Shown: positions 1-6,770, counted from the stretch's first letter. The stretch is 9,743 nt of DNA from an uncultured Clostridiaceae bacterium (GCA_937900065.1 CALCDS010000385.1:1-9743); one strand, 5' to 3'. Notes: generated from the sequence alone by a model not told the origin. Numbers and translations: made by a program.

Positions 1-16
1 AAAAAAGTTAGTTTTG

Positions 17-50
17 TTGATATATATTATCGCTGATGATAATATATATA
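17..50 (+). promoter_or_regulatory. Promoter of the padR gene with a 24-bp palindromic operator
   Basis: A sigma-A-like promoter reads TTGATA (17-22), a 17-bp spacer, then TAATAT (40-45). A palindrome starts directly after the -35 box: TATATTATC (23-31), six bases, GATAATATA (38-46), extending to 12-bp arms at 20-31 and 38-49. The right arm covers the -10 box, so a bound protein would block RNA polymerase. The same pattern, TATATTA-N10-TAATATA, with the same offset to the promoter, recurs before the next gene at 604-633. The inferred role is autoregulation by the PadR protein encoded just downstream. That a palindrome exists is certain; that PadR binds it is inference. Confidence 0.65.
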
Positions 51-62
51 TGAGGTGGTACA

Positions 63-512
63 ATGGAAGAAAAGCCTAAAACGATAGTCGATTGGGATGA
101 AGAACAGAAGAGGATAGAAGCTGAATATAAAAGAAAGCTTGCTGAACTCAAAAAGAGAAAACAAGATAATGCAATGGTAAATAAGATATTGACGCGGGGA
201 ATACTTCCAACGCTTGTGTTGAATATAATATCAGTGCAGCCTTGTAATGGAAATGAGCTGTCGTGTAAAATCTCAGATATAACGAGTGGCTTTTGGCAGC
301 CAAGCACTGGAGGAATATATCCGATACTCAAGAGATTTGAAAAGCAGGGCCTTGTTTCAGGCAAATGGAATGATCCCGACAAAAGGGTCAAAAAAATATA
401 TACGATAACTCAAAAGGGTTCTGAAGAACTTGGAAATCAAAGGGAGAGTTTGATAAATAACCTTTATGAAACAGTTGGCGTTTTAGAGAGCATAATAAAA
501 ACCTTAAAGTAA
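63..512 (+). CDS. PadR-family transcriptional regulator with N-terminal coiled-coil extension
   Basis: A winged-helix DNA-binding repressor of 149 residues. The PadR core runs from about residue 44 to 120: a helical segment LTRGILPTLVLNII (43-56), the recognition region GGIYPILKRFEKQGLV (83-98), and the wing KRVKKIYTITQKG (107-119). The C-terminal helix (about 120-149) is the usual dimerisation helix of small PadR proteins. Residues 10-36 are an unusual, highly charged stretch rich in Glu, Lys and Arg, predicted by eye to form a helix or coiled coil before the core; small PadR proteins often begin near the core. The start at 63 is supported by GAGGTGG at 52-58. PadR proteins usually repress their own gene and a neighbouring effector gene, often in response to a small molecule. 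The matched palindromes before this gene and the SGNH gene fit that. The ligand is not deducible. Confidence 0.88.
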   Translation: MEEKPKTIVDWDEEQKRIEAEYKRKLAELKKRKQDNAMVNKILTRGILPTLVLNIISVQPCNGNELSCKISDITSGFWQPSTGGIYPILKRFEKQGLVSGKWNDPDKRVKKIYTITQKGSEELGNQRESLINNLYETVGVLESIIKTLK

Positions 513-531
513 ATTGCAATATTAACCGTCA

Positions 532-575
532 TATAAAATATGGATACAGGGTATACCCTGTATCCATATTTTATA
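532..575. terminator. 44-bp perfect palindrome, probable intrinsic terminator after padR
   Basis: Every base from 532 to 553 pairs with its partner from 575 back to 554, giving a perfect 22-bp-arm palindrome centred on GGGTATACCC. The outer ends are AAAA on the left and TTTT (569-572) on the right, so a transcript from either strand would form a GC-containing stem followed by uridines. It lies 19 bases after the padR stop and ends 28 bases before the next promoter, which suits a terminator that separates the two genes. The stem is much longer and more perfect than usual for a terminator. A protein-binding or recombination role cannot be excluded. Confidence 0.7.
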
Positions 576-603
576 AATCAATTTTATGGCTAAAGATTAT
601 GTA

Positions 604-635
604 TTGTATTATATTAGCATTAGTGCTAATATAAT
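604..635 (+). promoter_or_regulatory. Promoter of the SGNH hydrolase gene with a second copy of the 24-bp operator
   Basis: The palindrome TATATTAGCA (610-619), TTAG, TGCTAATATA (624-633) fits TATATTA-N10-TAATATA, the same consensus as the site before padR. The longest perfect arms are 12 bp (608-619 and 624-635). TTGTAT (604-609), a 17-bp spacer and TAATAT (627-632) give a promoter with exactly the geometry of the padR promoter: the operator begins at the base after the -35 box and its right arm covers the -10. TATAAT at 630-635 is an alternative -10. Inferred to be repressed by the PadR protein. Confidence 0.62.
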
Positions 636-665
636 GGTGTTATCAATAATGATAAGGGTGGTTTT

Positions 666-1388
666 ATGGTGAATAAGATAATTTGTCTTGGAGACAGCAT
701 AACAAAAGGCAAGGTTTGGAATGAGAATGAAAGAAGGCCCCATATAACAGAAAATTCTTACCCGTCTCTTCTTAAGAACATGCTTAACATGGATGTGGAA
801 AATATTGGTATATGCGATATAACAAGCGAGATGATGCTTCAACATGTAGAAAATAATGATATAAAATTTGAAAAGGGCAGTGCTGTAATAATAGAAATAG
901 GGGGCAATGATTGTAATCCCAACTGGAGGGAGATAAAAAAAGATCCGGATGGGGAGCATTATGCTGCAATACCCCTTGAGAATTTTAAATGCAACCTTAT
1001 GAAGATAATAGGGATTGTCAGGGACTATGGTGCAATGCCGATATTGTCCACGCTTCCGCCGCTTGATCCTGAAAGATATTTCAATCTGCTGAGGAGGATT
1101 TTTGGGGACGGTATCAAAAGATGGATAGACAAAAATGGCGGCATATTCAAATGGCAGGAAAGGTACAGTGATGTCGTAAGCGCTATAGCAGGTTTACAAA
1201 ATATTCGCCTTATAGATGTAAGAAATGCATTTTTAAATACGGAAAACTATAAAAAATATATGAGCCGCGACGGCGTGCATCCAAATGAACAAGGATACTT
1301 GCTGATCGCTAAAACATGCTGCAGGTACCTTGGCAAATGGCTCTTGCCAGGCGGGTTAAAATCAGATATACTTATGCCTAAAGCATGA
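666..1388 (+). CDS. SGNH/GDSL-family hydrolase (esterase-like), substrate unknown
   Basis: A 240-residue protein with the SGNH hydrolase blocks: ICLGDSIT (6-13) with the nucleophile Ser11, GGND (79-82) with the oxyanion Asn81, and DGVHPNEQGY (202-211) supplying catalytic Asp202 and His205. Gly48 in NIGIC (46-50) is the likely block II glycine. These enzymes hydrolyse ester or acetyl groups on lipids, sugars or other small acylated molecules; this sequence does not show which. No signal peptide or membrane segment is visible, so the enzyme is probably cytoplasmic, unlike many secreted carbohydrate esterases. A segment around 132-172, rich in aromatic and charged residues, lies between the conserved blocks and may shape the pocket. 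The start at 666 is supported by AAGGGTGG at 654-661. It is monocistronic, with its own promoter and a palindromic operator shared with padR, so it is probably the target of that regulator. Confidence 0.85.
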   Translation: MVNKIICLGDSITKGKVWNENERRPHITENSYPSLLKNMLNMDVENIGICDITSEMMLQHVENNDIKFEKGSAVIIEIGGNDCNPNWREIKKDPDGEHYAAIPLENFKCNLMKIIGIVRDYGAMPILSTLPPLDPERYFNLLRRIFGDGIKRWIDKNGGIFKWQERYSDVVSAIAGLQNIRLIDVRNAFLNTENYKKYMSRDGVHPNEQGYLLIAKTCCRYLGKWLLPGGLKSDILMPKA

Positions 1389-1492
1389 ATTTGAAATTTG
1401 TTATGATCAACTTTCATATATTCTCGATACATAGGGGAAAATATTACTGCTTTTAGAGTAGCCAATTCATCATATATTTATTGAACCTTGAA

Positions 1493-1520
1493 ATCAAAAT
1501 CGCATTAATGCAATTTTGAT
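1493..1520. repeat. 28-bp near-perfect palindrome between the SGNH and hydrogenase genes
   Basis: Positions 1493-1506 and 1507-1520 are inverted copies with a single mismatched pair (C1501 opposite A1512). It lies 104 bases after the SGNH stop and 80 bases before the hydrogenase start. It could be the SGNH terminator, although the bases after it (AATTTCATG) are a poor T tract, or an operator for the hydrogenase gene. The rest of 1389-1599 is AT-rich; TATAAC at 1571-1576 is a possible hydrogenase -10 box but no convincing -35 box was found. Confidence 0.4.
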
Positions 1521-1599
1521 AATTTCATGTATGACTCTTCTGACTTTTTATTTTAGAGATTGTTTTAGTATATAACTTTTACTGTTGTGGAGGAATTTT

Positions 1600-2949
1600 A
1601 TGAAGAATAAGAAATATCTAAGCGTCTTCAACGAAATCGTAAAATTGCAAAGCAAAGGAAAGCTGGCCGATGGCATCCAGGATATAAAGCTTGAGGATAT
1701 GGATGAAGATATGCTGAAGGGTTATATTTGTTCGGCAATGAACCAGGAACCGGATACTGGCGCAAGCCTTAAAGACATTGCAAAGCAGGCGTTAAATGAA
1801 TCTGAAGCAAGCCATCCGATCATATCTGTTGTTGGTAATTGCAGCGAATGCATAAAAAAGGATGAGAAAGAACTAAAATGTGTGAATTCATGTCCTTTTG
1901 ATGCTATATTTAAAGACAGTCAAGCAGGCAGGATAAGGGTCGATGCGGATAAATGCGAAGGCTGCGGTGAGTGTGTCAAAGCTTGCAGTCTTGAGCGGAT
2001 AGTGGATAAGATACAATATATGCCCATAGTAAACCTGCTAAAGGATAAAAAAGTTCCTGTGTATGCTACAATTGCTCCGGCGTATATAGGACAGTTCGGT
2101 GATGAAGTGACTCCAGGTAAAATGAGGACTGCCCTCAAGATGATAGGTTTTAAGGATTTGATCGAGGTTGCCCTGTTTGCAGATATAATAAGCATAAGAG
2201 AGGCAATAGAGTTTAAAAACCTGGTAAAAAATGTGGGCGATTTTATGATAACGAGTTGCTGCTGCCCTATTTGGATGAGCTTGCTAAAAAGGCATTATAA
2301 AGAGCTTGTCGAACATGTTACTCCATCAGTATCACCGATGATAGCTTCAGGAAGAGTGATCAAAAAAATTTGTCCTGATGCCAAAGTTGTTTTTATAGGG
2401 CCGTGCATTGCTAAAAAAAGCGAAGCTAAAGAGCCCGATATAAAAGATGCGATCGATTATGTATTGACGTTTGATGAACTCAATGAGATATTCAAAGCTT
2501 TAAATATTGATCCATCCAAACTTGAGGGGGATGTCAGCGAGTATTCTTCAAAAGGCGGAAGGATTTATGCCAGGGTTGGCGGCGTAAGCGAGTGCATAAT
2601 AGATACATTGAATAAACTGTCCCCGAATCATCCGATTGAAGTCAAAGATGCGCATGCTAATGGAGTTAAGGAATGCAAACAGCTTTTGGATAAGGCTCTT
2701 AAAGGCGAACTTGATGTCAATTTTCTTGAAGGCATGGGTTGTATAGGAGGTTGCGTTGGAGGCCCCAGGGTCATGGTAGATAAAGAACTGGGAAAAGAGT
2801 GCGTAAACAGATATGGAAATGAGGCTCAGTATCATACTCCGCTCGACGGCCCATGTGCTATGGAAGTGCTGCGCTCAATCGGCATAGAGAGCATAAAGGA
2901 ACTAGAAGAGGGCAATGAGAAGTCCCGTATGTTCTTAAGGGATTTGTAA
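1600..2949 (+). CDS. Small [FeFe]-hydrogenase resembling group B, with two ferredoxin-type [4Fe-4S] sites
   Basis: A 449-residue cytoplasmic iron-sulfur protein that probably interconverts protons and H2, with ferredoxin as the likely electron partner. After a helical N-terminus (1-75) come two cluster motifs: C81, C84, C94, C98-Pro and C119, C122, C125, C129. The H-cluster domain carries TSCCCPIW (218-225), IGPCIAKKSE (266-275) and EGMGCIGGCVGGP (377-389), which supply the Cys ligands near 221/222, C269, C381 and C385. Well-studied group A enzymes have TSCCPxW and MPCxxK; as I recall, the extra Cys and the GMGC form mark the less studied group B. A longer frame opens at a TTG at 1585, but GGAGG at 1589-1593 places the start at ATG 1600. 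The maturases HydE, HydF and HydG are not in the window. A non-catalytic or redox-sensing role remains possible. Confidence 0.85.
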   Translation: MKNKKYLSVFNEIVKLQSKGKLADGIQDIKLEDMDEDMLKGYICSAMNQEPDTGASLKDIAKQALNESEASHPIISVVGNCSECIKKDEKELKCVNSCPFDAIFKDSQAGRIRVDADKCEGCGECVKACSLERIVDKIQYMPIVNLLKDKKVPVYATIAPAYIGQFGDEVTPGKMRTALKMIGFKDLIEVALFADIISIREAIEFKNLVKNVGDFMITSCCCPIWMSLLKRHYKELVEHVTPSVSPMIASGRVIKKICPDAKVVFIGPCIAKKSEAKEPDIKDAIDYVLTFDELNEIFKALNIDPSKLEGDVSEYSSKGGRIYARVGGVSECIIDTLNKLSPNHPIEVKDAHANGVKECKQLLDKALKGELDVNFLEGMGCIGGCVGGPRVMVDKELGKECVNRYGNEAQYHTPLDGPCAMEVLRSIGIESIKELEEGNEKSRMFLRDL

Positions 2950-2960
2950 AGTCAGTATAT

Positions 2961-3779
2961 TTATGTATCTTCGTGCATCTTGATCAAATTTTCCTCCTCG
3001 ATTTCTGCTCTGTCTTCAATTTCCATATGCGGTTTGTCACTAGATGCAAAATAATCGACAATACTTCTATATAAAACATACGACAAGTATGTTTTATAAT
3101 CATCTCTTTGAAGCAGCAGCCTGTCAACTCTGTTTGTAAGAAAACCTGTCTCTATGATTATTCCAGGTACTTTAGCGTTTCTCAATATATAATAGTTTCC
3201 TTTCTGAGGTATGTGGTGACTTTTATACTTATTTCCCTGGAAATCAAACTCCAAGGTATTGAATACATTTTGAAATATATATGCCATTTCACGATTTCTA
3301 GGATTGGAATTGCAGTAGAATGCTATTGCTCCTCTGGTCGAAGGATTATTGATATTGGAATTGGTATGTATGCTTATAAAAATATCCGCACTTGAATTGT
3401 TTATTGTGTCCACTCTAAAATTTAAATCCCTCATATACCTGCTGCGGTCTATTCTTTCCGATTTACCCAGCTCCACATCTTCAACTCTTGTCATGATTAC
3501 CTTGGCCCCTGATTTTTCTAACAAATCCCTTAATTTAAGAGATACATCAAGATTGATATCTTTTTCCAAGATTTTTCCAAATCCGGTTCCTCCATCAACT
3601 CCGCCGTGTCCTGGGTCTATTACGATTGTTTTTCCATCCAGACCGTCTTTACCAGTGTATGCATATCTTACAACCAAAGCCGCAGACCATGACAACATTA
3701 AAATCATTGCCGAAAGCAACATGATTGCCAATTTTTTAGATAATATTAATATTTTTACAGAAGGCTTATTTTTTTTCAT
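2961..3779 (-). CDS. cwlD: Spore-cortex N-acetylmuramoyl-L-alanine amidase CwlD
   Basis: A 272-residue Amidase_3 protein. It begins with a basic stretch and one membrane segment (about residues 9-38) that acts as signal anchor. The catalytic domain follows: IVIDPGHGGVDGG (52-64) with zinc ligand His58, LEKDINLDVSLKL (71-83) with Glu72, FISIHTNSN (134-142) with His138, and IIIETGFLTN (207-216) with catalytic Glu210. CwlD removes the peptide from muramic acid so that muramic-delta-lactam can form in spore cortex peptidoglycan, which is needed for germination. The motif set, length and NPSTRGAIAFY segment (145-155) fit CwlD better than a vegetative autolysin. An upstream in-frame ATG at 3806 lacks a ribosome binding site and lies at the expected transcription start; ATG 3779 has AGGTACAGGA before it and is preferred. 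The C-terminal tail (250-272) is acidic. It converges with the hydrogenase gene, with only 11 bases between stops. Confidence 0.87.
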   Translation of the reverse strand: MKKNKPSVKILILSKKLAIMLLSAMILMLSWSAALVVRYAYTGKDGLDGKTIVIDPGHGGVDGGTGFGKILEKDINLDVSLKLRDLLEKSGAKVIMTRVEDVELGKSERIDRSRYMRDLNFRVDTINNSSADIFISIHTNSNINNPSTRGAIAFYCNSNPRNREMAYIFQNVFNTLEFDFQGNKYKSHHIPQKGNYYILRNAKVPGIIIETGFLTNRVDRLLLQRDDYKTYLSYVLYRSIVDYFASSDKPHMEIEDRAEIEEENLIKMHEDT

Positions 3780-3815
3780 GATTTCAAATCCTGTACCTGT
3801 GAGCATGGATGTTAT

Positions 3816-3843
3816 AGTATATGAAAACTAATATAATATATGG
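3816..3843 (-). promoter_or_regulatory. Sigma-E-like promoter of cwlD
   Basis: On the minus strand, CCATATA (3843-3837), 13 bases, then CATATACT (3823-3816) resembles the mother-cell sigma-E pattern (a -35 near KMATATT and a -10 near CATACAnT). No sigma-A -35 is found at the proper distance from the same -10. Transcription would begin near 3808, which supports translation from ATG 3779 rather than 3806. cwlD is known to be made in the mother cell in Bacillus. The region is very AT-rich, so chance matches are easy. Confidence 0.35.
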
Positions 3844-3858
3844 CTATATTAAAGTATA

Positions 3859-3924
3859 ATGTTGATTTTTTTGAACGATCCAAGTGCGAACAAGATGAGA
3901 TGTTCAAAATCAACATCTTTTTTA
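3859..3924 (+). terminator. Nested hairpin followed by a T tract, upstream of the galK promoter
   Basis: ATGTTGAT (3859-3866), TTT and GAAC (3873-3876) pair with GTTC (3902-3905), AAA and ATCAACAT (3909-3916), giving a 15-bp stem with a three-base T bulge and a 25-base loop. A second, incompatible hairpin uses GATGTT (3899-3904) and AACATC (3912-3917) and runs directly into a run of six T. On + this looks like a weak intrinsic terminator with a competing longer structure. No + gene lies just upstream; the nearest is the hydrogenase gene, 0.9 kb away. A TATAAT at 3855-3860 overlaps the first arm. Its function is unknown. Confidence 0.4.
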
Positions 3925-3951
3925 AACAGAGCCTAATATATAAATAATTTT

Positions 3952-3981
3952 TTGTAAAAAGTAAGAAAAGTAATATATAAT
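3952..3981 (+). promoter_or_regulatory. Promoter of the galKT operon
   Basis: TTGTAA (3952-3957), an 18-bp spacer and TATAAT (3976-3981) form a reasonable sigma-A promoter. The start point is expected near 3988, giving a leader of about 30 bases before the galK ATG. Confidence 0.6.
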
Positions 3982-3987
3982 ATAAAT

Positions 3988-4005
3988 ATAGAAAAGGTTT
4001 TCTAT
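3988..4005 (+). promoter_or_regulatory. 18-bp inverted repeat at the galK transcription start, candidate operator
   Basis: ATAGAAAA (3988-3995), GG, TTTTCTAT (3998-4005) is an inverted repeat with perfect 8-bp arms. It begins at the expected transcription start and ends three bases before the GGAGGGGG ribosome binding site. The position suits a galactose-responsive repressor. The central GG is not the CG typical of LacI/GalR-family operators, so the binding protein cannot be named. It could instead be a small hairpin in the leader. Confidence 0.42.
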
Positions 4006-4018
4006 GAGGAGGGGGATT

Positions 4019-5185
4019 ATGAAGCTTGAGGATGCTAAAAAAAGGTTTATAGAAATTTACGGTGGGAGGAGTGAAGACATCAGATCGTTTTATGCTCCCG
4101 GAAGAGTGAACTTGATCGGGGAACATACGGATTACAATGGCGGTTATGTTTTCCCATGCGCTTTAAGTTTTGGCACATATGCAATCTCAAGAAAAAGGGA
4201 GGATAACAAGATAAGGTTTGCATCCACAAATTTTGACCAAAGAATAATGGTCGATGCCCGTGATATCAAATATGAAAAGAAGGATGACTGGGCCAATTAT
4301 CCCAAGGGAGTTATAAATGGATTTCAAAAGAGAGGATTTAAAATCAGCGGGTTTGATGTATTATATGACGGAAATATACCGAACAGGGCCGGATTATCCT
4401 CATCAGCTTCCATTGAACTTGTGACGAGCGTGATGCTGAGGGGCTTGTTTGATTGTAAAATCAGTATGATAGATATGATCAAACTATCTCAGGAGGCTGA
4501 AAACAAATTTGTAGGTTTGAATTGCGGCATAATGGATCAATTTGCAGTAGGCATGGGCAGGAAAGATTGTGCCATGCTTCTGGATTGCAATACTTTAAAA
4601 TATAAATATGTTCCTGTAAAGCTCGATGGATATAAGTTGATCATAGCCAATACAAATAAAAAAAGAGGGCTTGCCGATTCCAAATATAACGAAAGGCGGA
4701 GAGAGTGCGAGAAGGCTGTTGAATATCTGAACCAAAAGCTGGATATAAAGACTCTCGGCGAGATAGATACTGCTGCTTTTGAAAAGTACAAATATTTGAT
4801 TAAGGATGATACTATATTAAAGCGGGCTTCCCATGTTGTCTATGAAATAAAAAGAACGCTTGATGCGGTTGATTGCCTCAATTCGGGTGATATTTGCGCA
4901 TTCGGAAAATTGATGAATGAATCCCATATTTCACTCAGGGATTTATATGATGTTACAGGGGTCGAGCTTGATACTCTGGCTGAAGAAGCATGGAAGGTAG
5001 AAGGCACGGCAGGCTCCCGCATGACCGGAGCAGGTTTTGGAGGGTGCACCGTAAGCATCGTCAAGGAGGAAGCGGTTGACCGATTCATAAAGTGCGTAGG
5101 TGAAAATTACAAGCATAAGGTCGGGCTTGATGCTGATTTTTATATAGGAGAGATTGGCGGCGGCGCAAAAGAGATCAGTGAATAG
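4019..5185 (+). CDS. galK: Galactokinase
   Basis: Phosphorylates alpha-D-galactose with ATP to galactose 1-phosphate, the first committed step of the cytoplasmic Leloir pathway. The 388 residues carry the galactokinase signature [19 protein letters not shown] (28-46), with catalytic Arg28, the GHMP ATP-binding loop [11 protein letters not shown] (121-131), catalytic Asp173 in GIMDQF (170-175), and the C-terminal GHMP motif MTGAGFGGC (335-343). The length matches the family (about 380-400). An upstream ATG at 4004 is in frame, but GGAGGGGG at 4008-4015 sits between it and ATG 4019, so 4019 is the start. galT begins 7 bases after the stop, so the two genes are one operon. Neither galE nor galM is in the window. 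Confidence 0.96.
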   Translation: MKLEDAKKRFIEIYGGRSEDIRSFYAPGRVNLIGEHTDYNGGYVFPCALSFGTYAISRKREDNKIRFASTNFDQRIMVDARDIKYEKKDDWANYPKGVINGFQKRGFKISGFDVLYDGNIPNRAGLSSSASIELVTSVMLRGLFDCKISMIDMIKLSQEAENKFVGLNCGIMDQFAVGMGRKDCAMLLDCNTLKYKYVPVKLDGYKLIIANTNKKRGLADSKYNERRRECEKAVEYLNQKLDIKTLGEIDTAAFEKYKYLIKDDTILKRASHVVYEIKRTLDAVDCLNSGDICAFGKLMNESHISLRDLYDVTGVELDTLAEEAWKVEGTAGSRMTGAGFGGCTVSIVKEEAVDRFIKCVGENYKHKVGLDADFYIGEIGGGAKEISE

Positions 5186-5192
5186 GGGGGAT

Positions 5193-6746
5193 ATGATGCC
5201 GATGCAAGCTTCACTTGAAATAGAAAAGCTGCTTAGATTTGGTTTAAAACATGAACTTATAGGATCTGAAGATGTGATCCCTTCAAGAAATGCTCTGATG
5301 GACCTTCTTAAAATAAGCGAACCATATGATGGAGAAGTTGAAGAGAGCGCAGATGACAGCCCGCATGATATTCTTGAAAATCTTTTAAATTATGCCGCAG
5401 ATAAAGGCATGATTGAAAACACGGTCACTATGAGAGATCTGTTCGATACCAAAATTATGGGTATATTGATGCCTAGGCAATCCGAAGTCATAAAGAGGTT
5501 CTGGGACACTGCAAGATGTGAAGGCATAAAATCTGCAACAGACCGATTTTATAGATTATCGATCGATTCCAATTACATAAGGATGGACAGGATCAACAAA
5601 AATCTATACTGGCAGGTTGAAACCGAGTATGGCCCTATAGAGATAACGATCAATCTATCAAAGCCTGAAAAGGATCCAAAGGAAATCGCGGCTGCCAGGA
5701 AGATGCCTCAGATGAATTATCCCAAATGCCTGCTCTGCCTTGAAAACGTAGGATACGCCGGGAACATGAACCATCCTGCAAGGCAGAACCACAGGGTCAT
5801 ACCTTTGACCCTGGGCGGCGAAGAGTGGTATCTTCAATATTCGCCTTATGTCTATTACAATGAACACTGCATAGTGTTTTATAGAGAGCACATACCAATG
5901 CACATTTCAGAAAAAACATTTGTAAGGCTCTTTGATTTTATCGAACAGTTTCCACATTACTTTATCGGATCAAATGCAGACCTTCCGATTGTTGGAGGCT
6001 CAATATTAAATCATGAACATTTCCAGGGCGGACGGCATGAGTTCCCAATGGAAAAAGCGGCTATCGAGGAGAGGTTCGTTCATCCAGGATATACAAATGT
6101 TAAAGCAGGAATCGTAAAGTGGCCTTTGTCCACGTTGAGGCTTTCAGGGGACAGAGAAGAAATCATAAAGCTTTCATCCGATATATTGAAAGCATGGAGG
6201 AAATACAGCGACCCTGATGTAGACATCCTGCCTTATACGGATAACGGCACAGAGAGGATACCTCACAATACGATAACTCCGATTGCCAGAGAAAATAAAG
6301 CTTCAGAATTCGAGATGGATCTTGTATTTCGAAATAACCGGACGACCAATAAGTATCCTGAAGGCATATTCCATCCTCACAGGGAGCTCCACCATATAAA
6401 AAAGGAGAATATAGGGTTGATTGAAGTGATGGGACTTGCTGTTCTCCCGGGAAGACTAAACAGCGAACTTGTAAAGATAGAAAGCATACTTAAAGGTGCT
6501 GAAATCTTAGATGAATATTATGATGAAAAAAATCCATTATATAAGCATATGCCTTGGGTGAAAGATATGATATCAAAATATGGAAGAGGCTTGACCGATG
6601 AAGAGGCAAGCTCAGTTATAAAAGAAGAAGTGGGACATAAATTTCTCGACGTTCTTTTAGACTCCGGAGTGTTTAAAAGAAATGAAAAGGGGAAGAATGC
6701 TTTTAGAAAGTTTATTCATGAACTTGGCTTCATCACTGCCGACTGA
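5193..6746 (+). CDS. galT: UDP-glucose:hexose-1-phosphate uridylyltransferase, type 2 (Firmicutes form)
   Basis: Transfers UMP from UDP-glucose to galactose 1-phosphate, making UDP-galactose and glucose 1-phosphate, the second Leloir step. At 517 residues it is much longer than the E. coli-type GalT (about 350) and fits the type-2 family of Gram-positive bacteria. The active-site region is ADLPIVGGSILNHEHFQGG (262-280) with the His274-x-His276-x-Gln278 motif; the nucleophile should be His276. Another conserved block is CLLCLENVGYAGNMNHPARQ (182-201), and a conserved C-terminal block with FHPH runs to about VLPGRL. The start is uncertain among ATG 5193, 5196 and 5202; all follow the G-run at 5185-5190 that overlaps the galK stop. 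5193 was chosen as the longest with a possible site, but 5196 has better spacing. A frame open from 5154 inside galK has no good start. Confidence 0.95.
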   Translation: MMPMQASLEIEKLLRFGLKHELIGSEDVIPSRNALMDLLKISEPYDGEVEESADDSPHDILENLLNYAADKGMIENTVTMRDLFDTKIMGILMPRQSEVIKRFWDTARCEGIKSATDRFYRLSIDSNYIRMDRINKNLYWQVETEYGPIEITINLSKPEKDPKEIAAARKMPQMNYPKCLLCLENVGYAGNMNHPARQNHRVIPLTLGGEEWYLQYSPYVYYNEHCIVFYREHIPMHISEKTFVRLFDFIEQFPHYFIGSNADLPIVGGSILNHEHFQGGRHEFPMEKAAIEERFVHPGYTNVKAGIVKWPLSTLRLSGDREEIIKLSSDILKAWRKYSDPDVDILPYTDNGTERIPHNTITPIARENKASEFEMDLVFRNNRTTNKYPEGIFHPHRELHHIKKENIGLIEVMGLAVLPGRLNSELVKIESILKGAEILDEYYDEKNPLYKHMPWVKDMISKYGRGLTDEEASSVIKEEVGHKFLDVLLDSGVFKRNEKGKNAFRKFIHELGFITAD

Positions 6747-6770
6747 CACAATCGGAGGCATACCCTATAA

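Noticed and set aside
3780..3806. Longer CwlD starting at ATG 3806
   Set aside because: No ribosome binding site precedes it and it falls at the expected transcription start; ATG 3779 has a site and starts directly before the basic and membrane segment.
3349..3831. 160-residue + open frame over cwlD
   Set aside because: It is a shadow of cwlD on the other strand, without a ribosome binding site or recognisable domain.
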